In this document: piece after piece, positions 1 to 11,200 of the stretch
Layout: every line of letters begins with the position of its first letter
How positions within the stretch are numbered: the first letter of the stretch is position 1
NCBI GenBank assembly: GCA_021186555.1
Contig: JAJKFL010000003.1
Location: 26,431,908 to 26,495,907, forward strand
Length of the DNA stretch: 64,000 nt
DNA from: Reticulitermes speratus
Taxonomy: Eukaryota; Arthropoda; Insecta; Blattodea; Rhinotermitidae
Reading direction: 5' to 3'
The notes under the pieces: generated by a model
Told to the model about the DNA's origin: nothing
The model's database searches: none
What the model saw: the letters and a program-made list of their open reading frames with translations, nothing else
Made by a program: the position numbers and the translations under genes

Positions 1-240
1 CTGAGGGAAGGAGACCACTTGGAAGACCCAGGCATTGATGGGAGGATAATATTAAAATGGATCTTCAAGATTTGGGATGGGGGGCATGGACTGGATTGAT
101 ATGGCTCAGGATAGGGACAGGTGGCGGGCTCTTGTGAGTGCAGTAATGAACCTTTGGGTTCCATAAAACGCGGGGAATTTCTTGACTAGCTGACGACCTG
201 CTAGCTGCTCAAGAAAGACTCTGCTCCATGGAGTTAATTT
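1..240 (+). mobile_element. LINE family A, 3' end (continues upstream of the window)
   Basis: The sequence matches the 3' end of the longer copy at 42918-43937: the end of the reverse-transcriptase ORF (RPRRRWEDN-type tail, already degraded here), then a conserved 3' UTR that includes CCATAAAACGCGGGGAATTT and ends in CTCCATGGAGTTA. At least eight copies of this tail occur in the window. It is a 5'-truncated LINE tail lying in an RBM28 intron. The clade is probably RTE-like, judged from the RT of the longer copies. Confidence 0.75.
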
Positions 241-678
241 TGTGTAAGCACTGAAGTATTTCCAAGGTGAGATGAGGGTGCAAGTTCCGGCTCTAGTGCA
301 CTTTAGGTCGACCACAGCAGGAAAATTGTGAATAGGAAGGAAGGCATAGTGCGTCTAGAAGAGTATGTGTGGTAGGAGTGATGGAAAGAGGAGTAGCAAT
401 GTTACTTTGGTGTTTTTACGGGGGTAGAGTGCGGTGATGCATGCGCAGACCGGAGCGACCGGTCCACATGTGTGATGACGTGAAGGAACATTGTGAAGGG
501 GTCAATGGCACGTGCGCGGCAAACAGATGCGAACATGTATTCGAAAAGATAATAGATGTAGTTTGTTTGGCGGTTGTACGTGTTGAGGAAAACCTTAACA
601 TGCTTCCAGATTGCCACTGTACTGTTGGTGTGGGCGCCAGTCCGTCCAGGACGAGGGTCAAATATCGCGCCGAATGTA

Positions 679-893
679 ACAGACATAGCCTACACGCTAA
701 CCTAAGTTTGTCTCGAGTGGCCATGTAGTTAATATACAGAACAGAGACATAGCGTACACCCTAAGTTTGTCTCGTGTGGCCATGTAGTTAATATACACAA
801 CAGACACATAGCTTACACCCTAACCTAAGATTGTCTCGAGTGGCCATGTAGTTAATATACAGAACAGAGACATAGCCTACACACTAACCTAAA
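679..893. repeat. Tandem repeat, about 64-bp unit, about 3.4 copies
   Basis: The unit contains ACATAGC-TACAC-CTAACCTAA, TTGTCTCG-GTGGCCATGTAG and TTAATATACA-AACAGA. Units differ at several positions and one is a few bases shorter. It lies inside the core of the fold-back element. Confidence 0.85.
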
Positions 894-1390
894 CTTCACA
901 TTACATTCACCGTGCATTTTTGTACAATTGATTAACTCACACCAACAAATGCACCAAAACAAGTTTTGTCATTGATTTCTTTATTAAAAGATTACCCCAA
1001 TACGCATTTCGGCACTTCTACATTGTCATCATCAGGGGGATCGTTGAAGTTTTTACATAGACCAATGTTCTTGAGTTACATTAGAACAGTTTAGGCTGTG
1101 TATGGTAATATTACAATATTCGTTGTTATCACTTTGTATAAAATTGTACAATAGTAGTATTGTTAAAAATGCTAAAACAATAGTAAAACAGTATATTATA
1201 TTAAACTACATGCTGTGATGTAATTCGTAAATTATTGGCAGCGTGGTCCATGTATTTTCTGGTGTGCTGTTTTGTGCCGGTTATCTGTATGTATTGCTGT
1301 GTGGTAGACCTTCCTTGTCGTTCCGTGTCTGCGTGGTTTATGGTCCGTCTTGGAGACGAGGGGTACGCGCGCCATAGAGTAAATCACACT
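893..1390 (-). mobile_element. Penelope-like terminal segment (copy 1)
   Basis: On the minus strand this segment carries CCTGATGATG followed by CGAAATGCG and ends in AAAATGCACGGTGAA. The segment at 9047-9480 has the same order of motifs (CCTGAAGATGG, CCGAAACACG, AAAATGCACGGTGAA) and a similar distal part (GCAGCGTGGTCCA versus GCAGCGTTGGTCAC on the plus strand). The arrangement resembles terminal repeats of Penelope-like elements. No ORF is present. Assignment is by motif resemblance only. Confidence 0.4.
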
Positions 1391-1740
1391 ATCGGCTTTG
1401 TGGATGGACGGACTGGCGCCCATACCGACACTATGGAGACAACCTGGAAACATGTTACGGTTTTCCTCAACACATACAACCGCCAGACATACTACATCTA
1501 TTATCTTGCCTAATATATATTCACATCTCTTTGACGCGCACGTGACATTGACCCCTTCACAATGTTCCTTCATGTCGTCAGACATGTGGACTGGTGACTC
1601 TGGCGTACGCACACAGCCCCGCACTCTCCCCCCTGCCAAACACCAAAGTAACATTGTTCCACCTCTTTCCATCTTCGCTACCACACATAGTCTTCTAGAC
1701 GCACTCTTGCTTGCTACTGACAATTTTAGTGCTGTGGTTG

Positions 1741-2095
1741 GGTAAACTACATCGGAGCCAAGAAATCATGGTCATTACTAATTCATGTTTCACGACCAGT
1801 CTCTGTAACTACACTGTTAGTACTCTTCCTTCGTGTGTGGTCCAGAGGTTGAGAATAGCTACTTCCTGTGACCCAGCTGAGTAGATACCTCTCCACCCTT
1901 GCACGTGAGGTTGGAAACATCCAGTTTTTGAAGTGTGTCGTTTTCAAACACTAGGTGTTGGACAAAGTCCAGACCCAAAGTAGTTCTGCCTTATCTTACT
2001 CTCTTCTACTAGTCTTTTTTTACCCTTCATTTTTTACACTGGCCAGAGGACACTGAAGTTATAGGACAGTATAATAAAAGTAATATTTTTTACAG
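1741..2095. other. RBM28: RBM28 intron end, nothing further recognised
   Basis: This is AT-rich intronic sequence ending in a polypyrimidine tract and TACAG acceptor at 2091-2095. I see no repeat family or coding signal here. Confidence 0.6.
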
Positions 2096-2223
2096 AGGGA
2101 AAGAAGAGGTTCACAAACAAACAAATAACTGTCACAAGTGTGACAAATAAGAAGAAAAAACGATTGAAGGTGAAGTTAACACCAAAAAGAGGAACAGTTA
2201 TTATAAAAAATCTGTCATTTAAG
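2096..2223 (+). CDS. RBM28: RBM28 exon a: basic linker and start of first RRM2-type domain
   Basis: Acceptor TACAG, donor AAG|GTGAGT. The exon begins with the last two bases of a codon and ends in phase 0. It encodes a Lys-rich linker, then the RNP2-like strand VIIKNLSFK. The same phase-0 intron splits the second RRM2-type domain after NLPFK. Confidence 0.85.
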
Positions 2224-5200
2224 GTGAGTGTTATTTAACGAGTGTTATAAGTCATACTGGATTGTATGACAACTCAATAGTTGGTACAATAGTTGTGAGG
2301 GAGAGACATACACACGCCGTGAGACCATACACCTGCCTAGCTGTAGAAAGGAAAGTGTTCAAGAATGGATAGGCGTATGTAACTACAACAAATTGTGCAG
2401 CATTCACTGTGAACTCTTATGTACTTCAGTTCAGTAAGGCGGGGTGGTGTTTTTTTTTTTTAGAGCCCTCTTATCTTCTTTTTATAGCATTGTTTCCACT
2501 TTTGTGAACTGGATGAAAAGTTATTGTATCTCTTCTATCCATGATCCTTCCTTTAAAATATATTAAAATGCAATTCACAACATAGGCTAGGATGTTGCTA
2601 TTTTTAGTACATTTTTACAAAATTAATAAGTAATGTAATTTGTGTCTCCATAAATAAACAACTTACAAATTTTCAGAATTGCTTTGATTTTCTAGCTCGT
2701 CTTTGCCAAGGAAATGAATAAAATAAGTTTTCTTGTTTCAAATATCTCCGTGGGCAAGATAACACTATGTTATGGGGGGCATGTTGCCCACAAACTACAG
2801 ATTGAGTGGGTCTGCTGTAGTGCATGGGGTGACTGCCATGGGGTGGGGAGGTGCCGTATGTGCTCTTTTCGCCTCGATCGAGACGAGGCGAAAAGAGCAC
2901 ATACAGCACCTTAGACTGGGGCAACCAGAAAAATCAGCAGTTGCTCAACATGCCCTGGAAACAGGCCACAAGATAGAATTCAATAACACCTGCAGACTAG
3001 CCAGGACAAAAGGATACATGGACCGCATAATAAAAGAAGCCATTGAAATAAAATTACATCCGGACAACATCAACAAGGATGGCGGTTTCATACTCAGCAG
3101 AGCCTGGCAGCCTGCAATACGTCAGATAAGGACCTCGCAGCGAGGCGTGGGAGCACAACAGTCAACAGCCCGCCCACCAACTTAACTGTTTGGGCACTAC
3201 AAAACCGGTCTGATTCTCCCTGCCGCAGCAGGTAGAAAAACACGGGACAGACGAGTTGTATGTTAAATCAGTTTTGCCTGAGGATGGGGACGGAGCTAGT
3301 CCCCGAAACGTTGTATTCAAACGAATTGACGTGGCTGTGCGCCCGAGAAGACTATATTGAATTTTTTGCATGTGTTTAGGTGTGACAGAAGAGGTACCTA
3401 GAATTTAAAGCTAGTCCATCCTGTTTTTAAAGAGGAAGCCCCATATCTCAAAAACTAAAAATGACAGTAATACAACTGTACAGGCAGGTCTCGTTTTATG
3501 TGATTTCATTTTGTGCAATTTCACTTAAACCGACTTGAAAATTTTCACTACTTTTCGAATTTACGCGATAATTTTCGGTTGAACGCGATTTGGCATAGAT
3601 GATTCGTGGCCGCACCTATCTTCTGTAGGAGGCTAGCAGAAAGTGACGTCACTGCACACCATCAGTCACGTGTATGGATTGATTACGTTGGTGATATAAT
3701 CACGCAGATCATTTATTTTCCTCTTCAGCAGCATTGGCTTTTCTTACCAATATGAGTGAGGAACATTAATCTGTGTCACCAAGTTCAATCCAAGTGAAAA
3801 ATTGGTGAAAGACAGTTGGTACTGAAGAGAAATTACACGTAATAAGCCGACTTGAAAAAGGTGAATGATTTGTTGACATATGCCATAATGTTCCACTTGC
3901 TCATAGTAGCATACATACAATTCATAATAATTCTGATGGAATTAAAGAAAGTCAGCAACTAAAGTGTTTGTTTGTGTAGCAAGACTACCACATTCCTATT
4001 GGAATGAAATGTACCAAAAACTATGGATGTGAGTCTTACATTTTTGTTGCATTAGAAATAAATAAATATATTGAATAGAAATGTATGTGTACTGTATAGA
4101 AATGTATCTATACAGTGTATACAGTACATATATATACTTTACAGGTCCATATGTCCACTAGTGGTATAGTCATACATTATATAGGATGAGGTTCTCAATC
4201 ATCTAACCCCCAGGAAATACACTGTTTTAAATGAGAATTTTGTATTTGATTTGCGCGATTTCAATTTGCGTGACGTTTCTCAGGATCGTAACCCTGGCAT
4301 AAAACGAGACCTGCCTGTATGTTCATGACTCCCAGTGGGTCTTGAAACCAAGCACAGCACTGTTGGTTGACAGACTGGCAGTAACAACTGCTCTACTCTG
4401 CTCTGCTGTTCTTGAGAATCTTAGTTTTTTGACACTACCCTGAAGATGAAGGCAGCAAGCTCCTAAAAAACGTTGGTAACAAATTAAGAGTTAACACTGT
4501 ATTGTATGCCACACGACTAATCTTTAAAGATATTTGTGTTCACATTGTTCAGTGCTGAAAGTGAACAGTTCTTTGTTGATATTGTTCCAAAAACAGGTGT
4601 AAATTAAACATAATTGTTCTAAAAATGAATTAGGTGCCTTGGCAATGTGGCTTATAGTATTTGTTGAGCCCTGATGTAAAAGACATTGAAGATACTTTGG
4701 CAATTCATTTTTATAGTGTTCACAGCTCCAGTTCCGAAATTGCTGGATTAGAGGCTTTCAGCTGTACATATTCTGAACATGGATGCAGGGTATATGTGAT
4801 GTCATTTAGTTTTGTATGTAAGTGCCAGCCTTGTGGAGGAGACTGTTGCCTCTTTCTTTGGAGTAATCTTGCATTCTTCTGCCCTGAAGAATCAGGCGTC
4901 AAGTTCCTTTGGAACGTTTGTACATATCTACCAAACTACACGGCGTCACATCCAAGAGGGCTATAGTATTAATATTCATTGCCTAGAGGACTTTCAGATA
5001 TCATATATATATAGCACTGTCCTTGTAGCCTTCTACAACTTGTCTTATTTTTATCAGTTGAAGCAATCTTTCCTTACAGTTGCTCCACAGATTTTCTTTT
5101 AACTAATAACATTTTGTAATTTTTTGTATTATATGTTATAAATAATATGTCAGTAATGTCAATTTCTCTGCAGAGTTTTACTTGTGATTATTGTATTTCA

Positions 5201-8200
5201 TATTGAAACTTTGTATTGAAACAACTTTTTAAAATGTTTTTTATATGTTTGACATTTGCTTTATGTCACCCCCAGAAAAGGTAGTGGAGCTGTTATTGAT
5301 AAGTTGCTGTTTGTTTTATTAGGCAACTGAAGACAGCATCCAGGAATATTTTAAGAAGTTTGGGGACATATCTCAAATAAAACTTCTACGGGATGCTCTT
5401 GGTAACCTTGTCGGCCGTGGCATTATTCAGTTTAGTAAGGAGAAAAGTGCTGCAAATGCGATCCAGAATTGTAATGGAAATTACTTCATGGGTAAGAAAT
5501 GGAAGTTTACATTTTATTAACATACCTAACTATTAACCATGATGGGAGGCTGAGGTGACAGTATATACAAAGTGCATTCAGAAAGTATGTACCATTTGGC
5601 TATAAATAAAAATACTTGATGTACAAAATTTTTATTCATTGTTATTAAATTCTACATACCTTAGTCTACTTTTCGACATAATGACCACCCACATTGAGGC
5701 ACTTGTAATGGGGCACAAAGTTTGGTATGCCCTGTTCATAAAAGTCGGCCGCCAAACAGACGATGTTGACCAGAAAAATCATGTGCACCATGTTCTGGGA
5801 CAGGCAGGGAATTTTGTTGGTTGAATTCCTCCCACGAGGCACGACTATCAACACAGCAGCATATTGTGAAAGCCTGAACAAGTTGCGGCGTGCGATACAG
5901 AACAAAAGGCATAGCATGCTTAGTGCAGGAGTTGTGTTTTTGCACGACAACGCGTGACCACACACTGTGGCTCGAACATGCCAGCTGCTTGCTTCATTAA
6001 AATGGGAACTGATGGATCACCCCCCCATACAGACTTTCATCTGTTCCTGCATCTGAAGAGATTTCTTGCTGGTAAGAAGTTCGACAGTGACGACAAGTTG
6101 AAGGAGAGCGTTGAGAAATGGCTCATGTCCAAGGCGGCCGACTTCTAGGAACAGGGCATACAAAACCTTGTGCCCCATTATGACAGGTGCCTCAATGTGG
6201 GTGGTGATTATGTCTAAAAGTAGGCAAGGTATGTAGAATTTGATAACAATGAATAAAAATTTTGTACATCAAGTATATTTTTTATAGCCAAACGGTACTT
6301 ACTTTCTGGATGTGCCTCGTATAAATTGTTTAGTGAAGGTGTAAGATGTTTTAGATGCTGATGATTGAAAACAGCATTATATATGTTACCTACACTTAGG
6401 AAGTAAGTTTACATTGTATATTCTATGAAGTGCTTTTCTGAGTCTTCTGTTTAGATAATACATTACTGTGTTTTATGAACTATTTTCATATGTAGTTAAT
6501 ATGGATACTGAGTGAGATATGTATGGGATTTGATGTTCACGTGGTGGTGAATGTTAACACTGTGACTCCCAGTGACCCCACTGCCTGCTGAACTGCCAGC
6601 CCAGCCATTTTTTACATCATGCACTTACTTTGCAGCATTCATTTGTTTAGCAGCCCGCACTTTGGACAAAGTGCAGTAAGTAACCTGCTTACAGAGATAT
6701 CCTTAAAGTCCCCTGGTTTCATAAAATGATACCCCAGGTACCTGAATCTTATTGCAGCCAAGGCCTCACAGTCGCCGAGAACATGCAAGGCCGTTTCAGA
6801 TGCCTGTTTGCATCTATCACACTCAGGACTGTCTACTAGCCCCATTTTAAACAAGTGTCCCTTTAAATGACAGTGTCCTGTAAACAGCCCTGTCAGTATC
6901 CTTAGCTGGTTTCTGTTAAAATTGAGTAGTTCTCCAGCTCTTCTAGCAGAGGGTCTTTTGAGAAAGTCTCTAGCCTGTCTTTGTCCCTGAATGGACTGCC
7001 AATATTCTCTATGTTTCCTATTCGTCCATCCCCTGATCACCTCCCTGGCAATCTTAGTAGATATGCCCAGGGCAGGCTATAAATGGACGTGAGGAGCCCT
7101 GTCTAGCTAGTTGATCAGCCTTTTCATTCCCATCAATTCCCATATGTCCCGGCACTCATATCAGTTGAACTCTGTTATGTTCTGCCAGTCTCATTAGGGA
7201 TTGATGGCAGTCCCAGACTAGTTTAGAATTAATCTGGAAGTTATTAAGCGCCTTAATGGCTGCTTGGCTGTCTGAGAGAATATAAATGTTCCTACCTTTG
7301 TAGCCCTTTTCTGTATTCTCCATTATACATGCCTTAATGGCATATATTTCCGCCTGGAATACCGTCGCGTGATGCCCGAGGCTGAAGCTATGCTCCCTCC
7401 TCGAGTCCCATTTATACACCCCAGCACCCGTGCCCTCATTGGTCTTAGACCCATCCGCATACCAGACCAGGCCTCCTTTAATGTCTGGATTAAATCCATT
7501 CTGCCATTCATGCCTGCTAGAAAGATGACCCATGAATGGCTTTTGAAATACATATCTCAGTATAATTCTATCAGTCCCCATTAAAAGGATGGGTTCTTGC
7601 TCCATGTCCCAAGCTTTTTTGTGTAACCATAGTTATTACATCTAGGTCTCCACTGTTGATTACACATGAGTCTGTAGATCCCTGCCTCTGCTTCCGCCTC
7701 AATTACCACATGCAGAGGCGGGAGTCCCAGGAGAACCTCCGTTGGTGCTGTTGTGGTAGTCTTCATCGCCCCCGTTATAGCCGGGCAGGCTAGTCTCTGT
7801 AGCTTATTAAGCCCCCTCCTGCTCACGTTGTTGTAGTTGACCCTCGTCCACCATATCGTTGGCCTGTAGGTTAGAATGGTCCTAATTATCATGATGTGAA
7901 TCCAGTGTAATACCTTGGGCTTCAAACCCCAAGTTTTACCAAATGTACCTTTGCAGGTCCAGAAAGCTCTATAGGCCTTGTTTATCACATTTCCTAGCTG
8001 TGTCTTCCATGTCAGTCCCTTGTCCAAAGTGAGTCCAAGGTATTTGACTTCTGTAGCAGGTTGGAATTTATGTCCGGAGAAGGTTGGTTCTTTTAAGCCC
8101 TTAAATCTCTCTTCCTTGTGAATGGAACTGCCACCATCTTTTGTGGGTTTATAGACAACTGAGTCCTTTCAACCACTGTTGCACCATGCCCAAGGTTTCC

Positions 8201-11200
8201 TGTAGAAACTCTGAGACAGTATATGGAAATTTTCTGCCGAATAGGATAGCAATATCATCAGCATAACCCAGCGTGTTATAACCATTCTCATTGAGTCCTT
8301 CTACGAGTTCATCCACAACCAGACTTCACAGCAGGGGCGACAAGACGCCTCCCTGCAGACAGCCCCTTGCCACAGACCCCTCCAGAGTTTCTCCTGCGAG
8401 TGTGGCTGTGATTTTCCTTTTTTCCCAGCATGAAGTTGATCCACCGACAAATCGTGTCCTCAAGCCCATGCCTTTTAGCAGCTTCTATTATGATGCTATG
8501 TGAGATGCTATCAAATGCTCCCTCAATATCCAAGAAGGCTCCAAGTGTGACCTCTCTGTTTTCCACTGCTTCTTCAATGCATGTGATTACATGGTGCAGT
8601 GCCATTTAAGTGGATTTCCCTGGTTGGTAGGCAAATTGGTATCGATGCAGGGGTCGCAGCCTCAAAATCTCGTCCCTAATATGCCTGTCAACAAATTTTT
8701 CCATCTTTTCAGCATGAAAGACGGTAGACTAATAGGACGATATGCCTTAGCCTCGGTATAAATAGCCTTCCCGGGCTTAGGTATAAACATCACTTTAACT
8801 TGCCTCCAGGCTATGGGTATATATCGCCTTGCCAGGCATGCTCTAAAGATTCGGCATAGGTGCGTCGTTAGGTAATCAACCTCCTGTTGCAATAGTGCAG
8901 GTACAATCTCATCTGTTCCTGCCGATTTAAAAGGTTTGCATCGCCCATTTAATTTTGGATTGGTCAATAATCCTTTTAGACAGTACCCAGTCCTCCCTGT
9001 GTGCAATGAATGTCCCCAGTTTTTTTGTTTAAATTTTATATTGCTTTCACCGTGCATTTTTCTCACTATTCAGTTTACCAACAAATGAACACACACAAAC
9101 TACTATTATAGTTTTATTAGTATCGATGTATACCCCTACACGTGTTTCGGTCCGTAGACCATCTTCAGGGGGTTAATAGGCTACTACACTTTGCATTGCA
9201 TGTTAAAAGGGCCTGAAGAGCACACTTGTCTCAGTAATAAGTTTTAAAAACATTTTGAGTTTGTAAAATTTTGTAAAACTGTAAAACTTATAATTTTATC
9301 GCATAAGTTAAATTCAATATTTAAAATATTTAAAATAGCAGCGTTGGTCACTTGGTGCACAGAATCGTGGTATTGTATTTGTTGTTAATTATAAGCGTGT
9401 TGTTTCGCGTGCTGTTGTATGGAGTGGTGTAAGCTTAATGTTGTCTGGTGGCCGCGCTATGGCCGTGGGGTTGACTCATCCTCTAACAGAAATGAGTACC
9501 AGGGGTATCTCCTGGGGGTAAGGGTGGCTGGTGCATAGGGTTGTCAACCTTGCCACCTTCATGTGCTGATTGTCTAGAAATTCTGGGAGCCTCAACCTTC
9601 TGGAGGCCTAAGGGCCTTGATAGGGATTGCTTTACCTTTAGGACAGGGACTAGTGGATGGCTGTTGTGAACACAGTAATGAGCCTTTGATTTCTATAAAA
9701 TGCTGGGGATTTCTTGAGTAGCTAAGGAACTGTCAGCTTCTCAAGAATGACTGTACTCCATGGAGTTGGTTAGTAACTGTTGATTACAAAATGCCTTGTT
9801 ACTTGTAGAGCGGAGGATTGTTGTTGATTGGGCTGTACCATGGTTGGAGAAAAAGAATAACAGTGGTATGGTGTTGAGAGTGAAGGAAGAGCCTGAAGAA
9901 GATTCTGCATCAGTTAAAACAGAGAAGTCTGACCCTGCAGAAGAGTCCAGACATGTTAAGACTGAAGGAAAATGTAAGGTTCTGGGTACAGAGGTAGTGC
10001 AGAATACAGAAACCAAGGAATGTAAAAAATTAAAAAATTCCAAGAAGGGCAGACTTATTGTCAGGAATTTACCTTTCAAGGTGAGTAAAAAACTGAATCA
10101 GTTTGTAACTTTGGCTGTTAGGGGTTTATGTATATTGTAGGATGAAGCTGTCTCATAGTTGTGATTACTATCTTTGGGATGAATTTTTGCAAAAAGAGGA
10201 CAATGCCAGTAGACACACATTGAACTTGGATCTCATTTTACAAGGTGACTGTTTCAGTACAAGCTGACGGATGAAGAAAGAAAAGCAGCAAAGAATGAAG
10301 GAAATTTAATCATTAGCAATAATGTAAAAAAAGTTATAAATGCATTCAAATACAGGTAGTTGTCACTTTACATGGTTTCATTTTGCATGATTTCGCTTTA
10401 ACGCGACTTGAAAATTTACACTGTTTCGAATTTACGTGATAATTTTCAGTTTAATGCGATTTGGCACAGATGTTCTGTGGTTCTGCTTATCGAATTTACA
10501 CGATAATTTTTGGTTTAACGCAATTTGGCATAGACGATCCGTGGTCGCACTTTTCTTCTGTAGGAGGCTAGCAGGTAGTGACGTCACTGTCACGCCATGA
10601 ATGACGCATATGGATTGATTACATTGGTGACATAACCACGTGGCTCATTTAGTTACCTCTTCAGTAGCATTGGCTTTTCTTACCAATATGAGTGAGAAAC
10701 AAAATCCACATCACCTAGTGGAATCCAAGTGAAAAATTGGCGAATGACAGTCAGTACTGAAGAGGAATTACAGGTAATAAGCCGACTTGAAAAAGGTAAA
10801 CAAATTGTTGATATATGCTGTAATGTTACACTCGCTGACAGTAGTGTACATACAATTCATGATAATGCTGACAGAATTAAAGAAAGTGCTAAGTGAGAAA
10901 CTGCTGTGTTTATTTGTGTAGCAAGACTACGACAGTCCTATCGGAATGAAACATATCAAAAGCTATGGATGTGAGTCTTACATTTTTATTGCATTAGAAA
11001 TAAATAAATATATTGTATAGAAATGTATGTATACTGTATAGAAATGTATATATACTGTATATACAGTACATATATACTTTACAGGTCTGTATGTCCACTA
11101 GTGGTATAGTCATACATTATATAGGATGAGGTTATCAGCCCCCTAACCCTCAGGAAATACATTGTCTTAAACAGGAATTTTGTGTTTGATTTGCGTGACT

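Larger units (their letters stand above)
306..1740. mobile_element. Fold-back element with about 370-bp inverted arms
   Basis: The left arm (about 306-680) and right arm (about 1395-1740) are inverted copies, roughly 80% identical by eye. The outer ends read ACCACAGCA on the left and TGCTGTGGT on the right. Both arms keep a similar open frame on the outward-to-inward strand, sharing KEHCEGVN and KIIDVVCLAVV. The core holds about 64-bp tandem repeats and a Penelope-like terminal segment. I recognise no transposase and cannot assign a family. No clear target duplication was seen. Confidence 0.6.

Noticed and set aside
441-728. Open frame in the left arm of the fold-back element as a host gene
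   Set aside because: The inverted arm at 1395-1723 has a related frame, there are no splice sites or similarity, and the region is clearly repetitive. It is noted as ORF-like sequence only.
679-893. CRISPR-like direct repeats
   Set aside because: The units are contiguous 64-bp tandem repeats without unique spacers, in a eukaryotic intron.
1-2095. RBM28 RRM1 exon hidden in the first 2 kb
   Set aside because: All frames were read. The region is a LINE tail, the fold-back element and AT-rich intron, with no RNP-like sequence.
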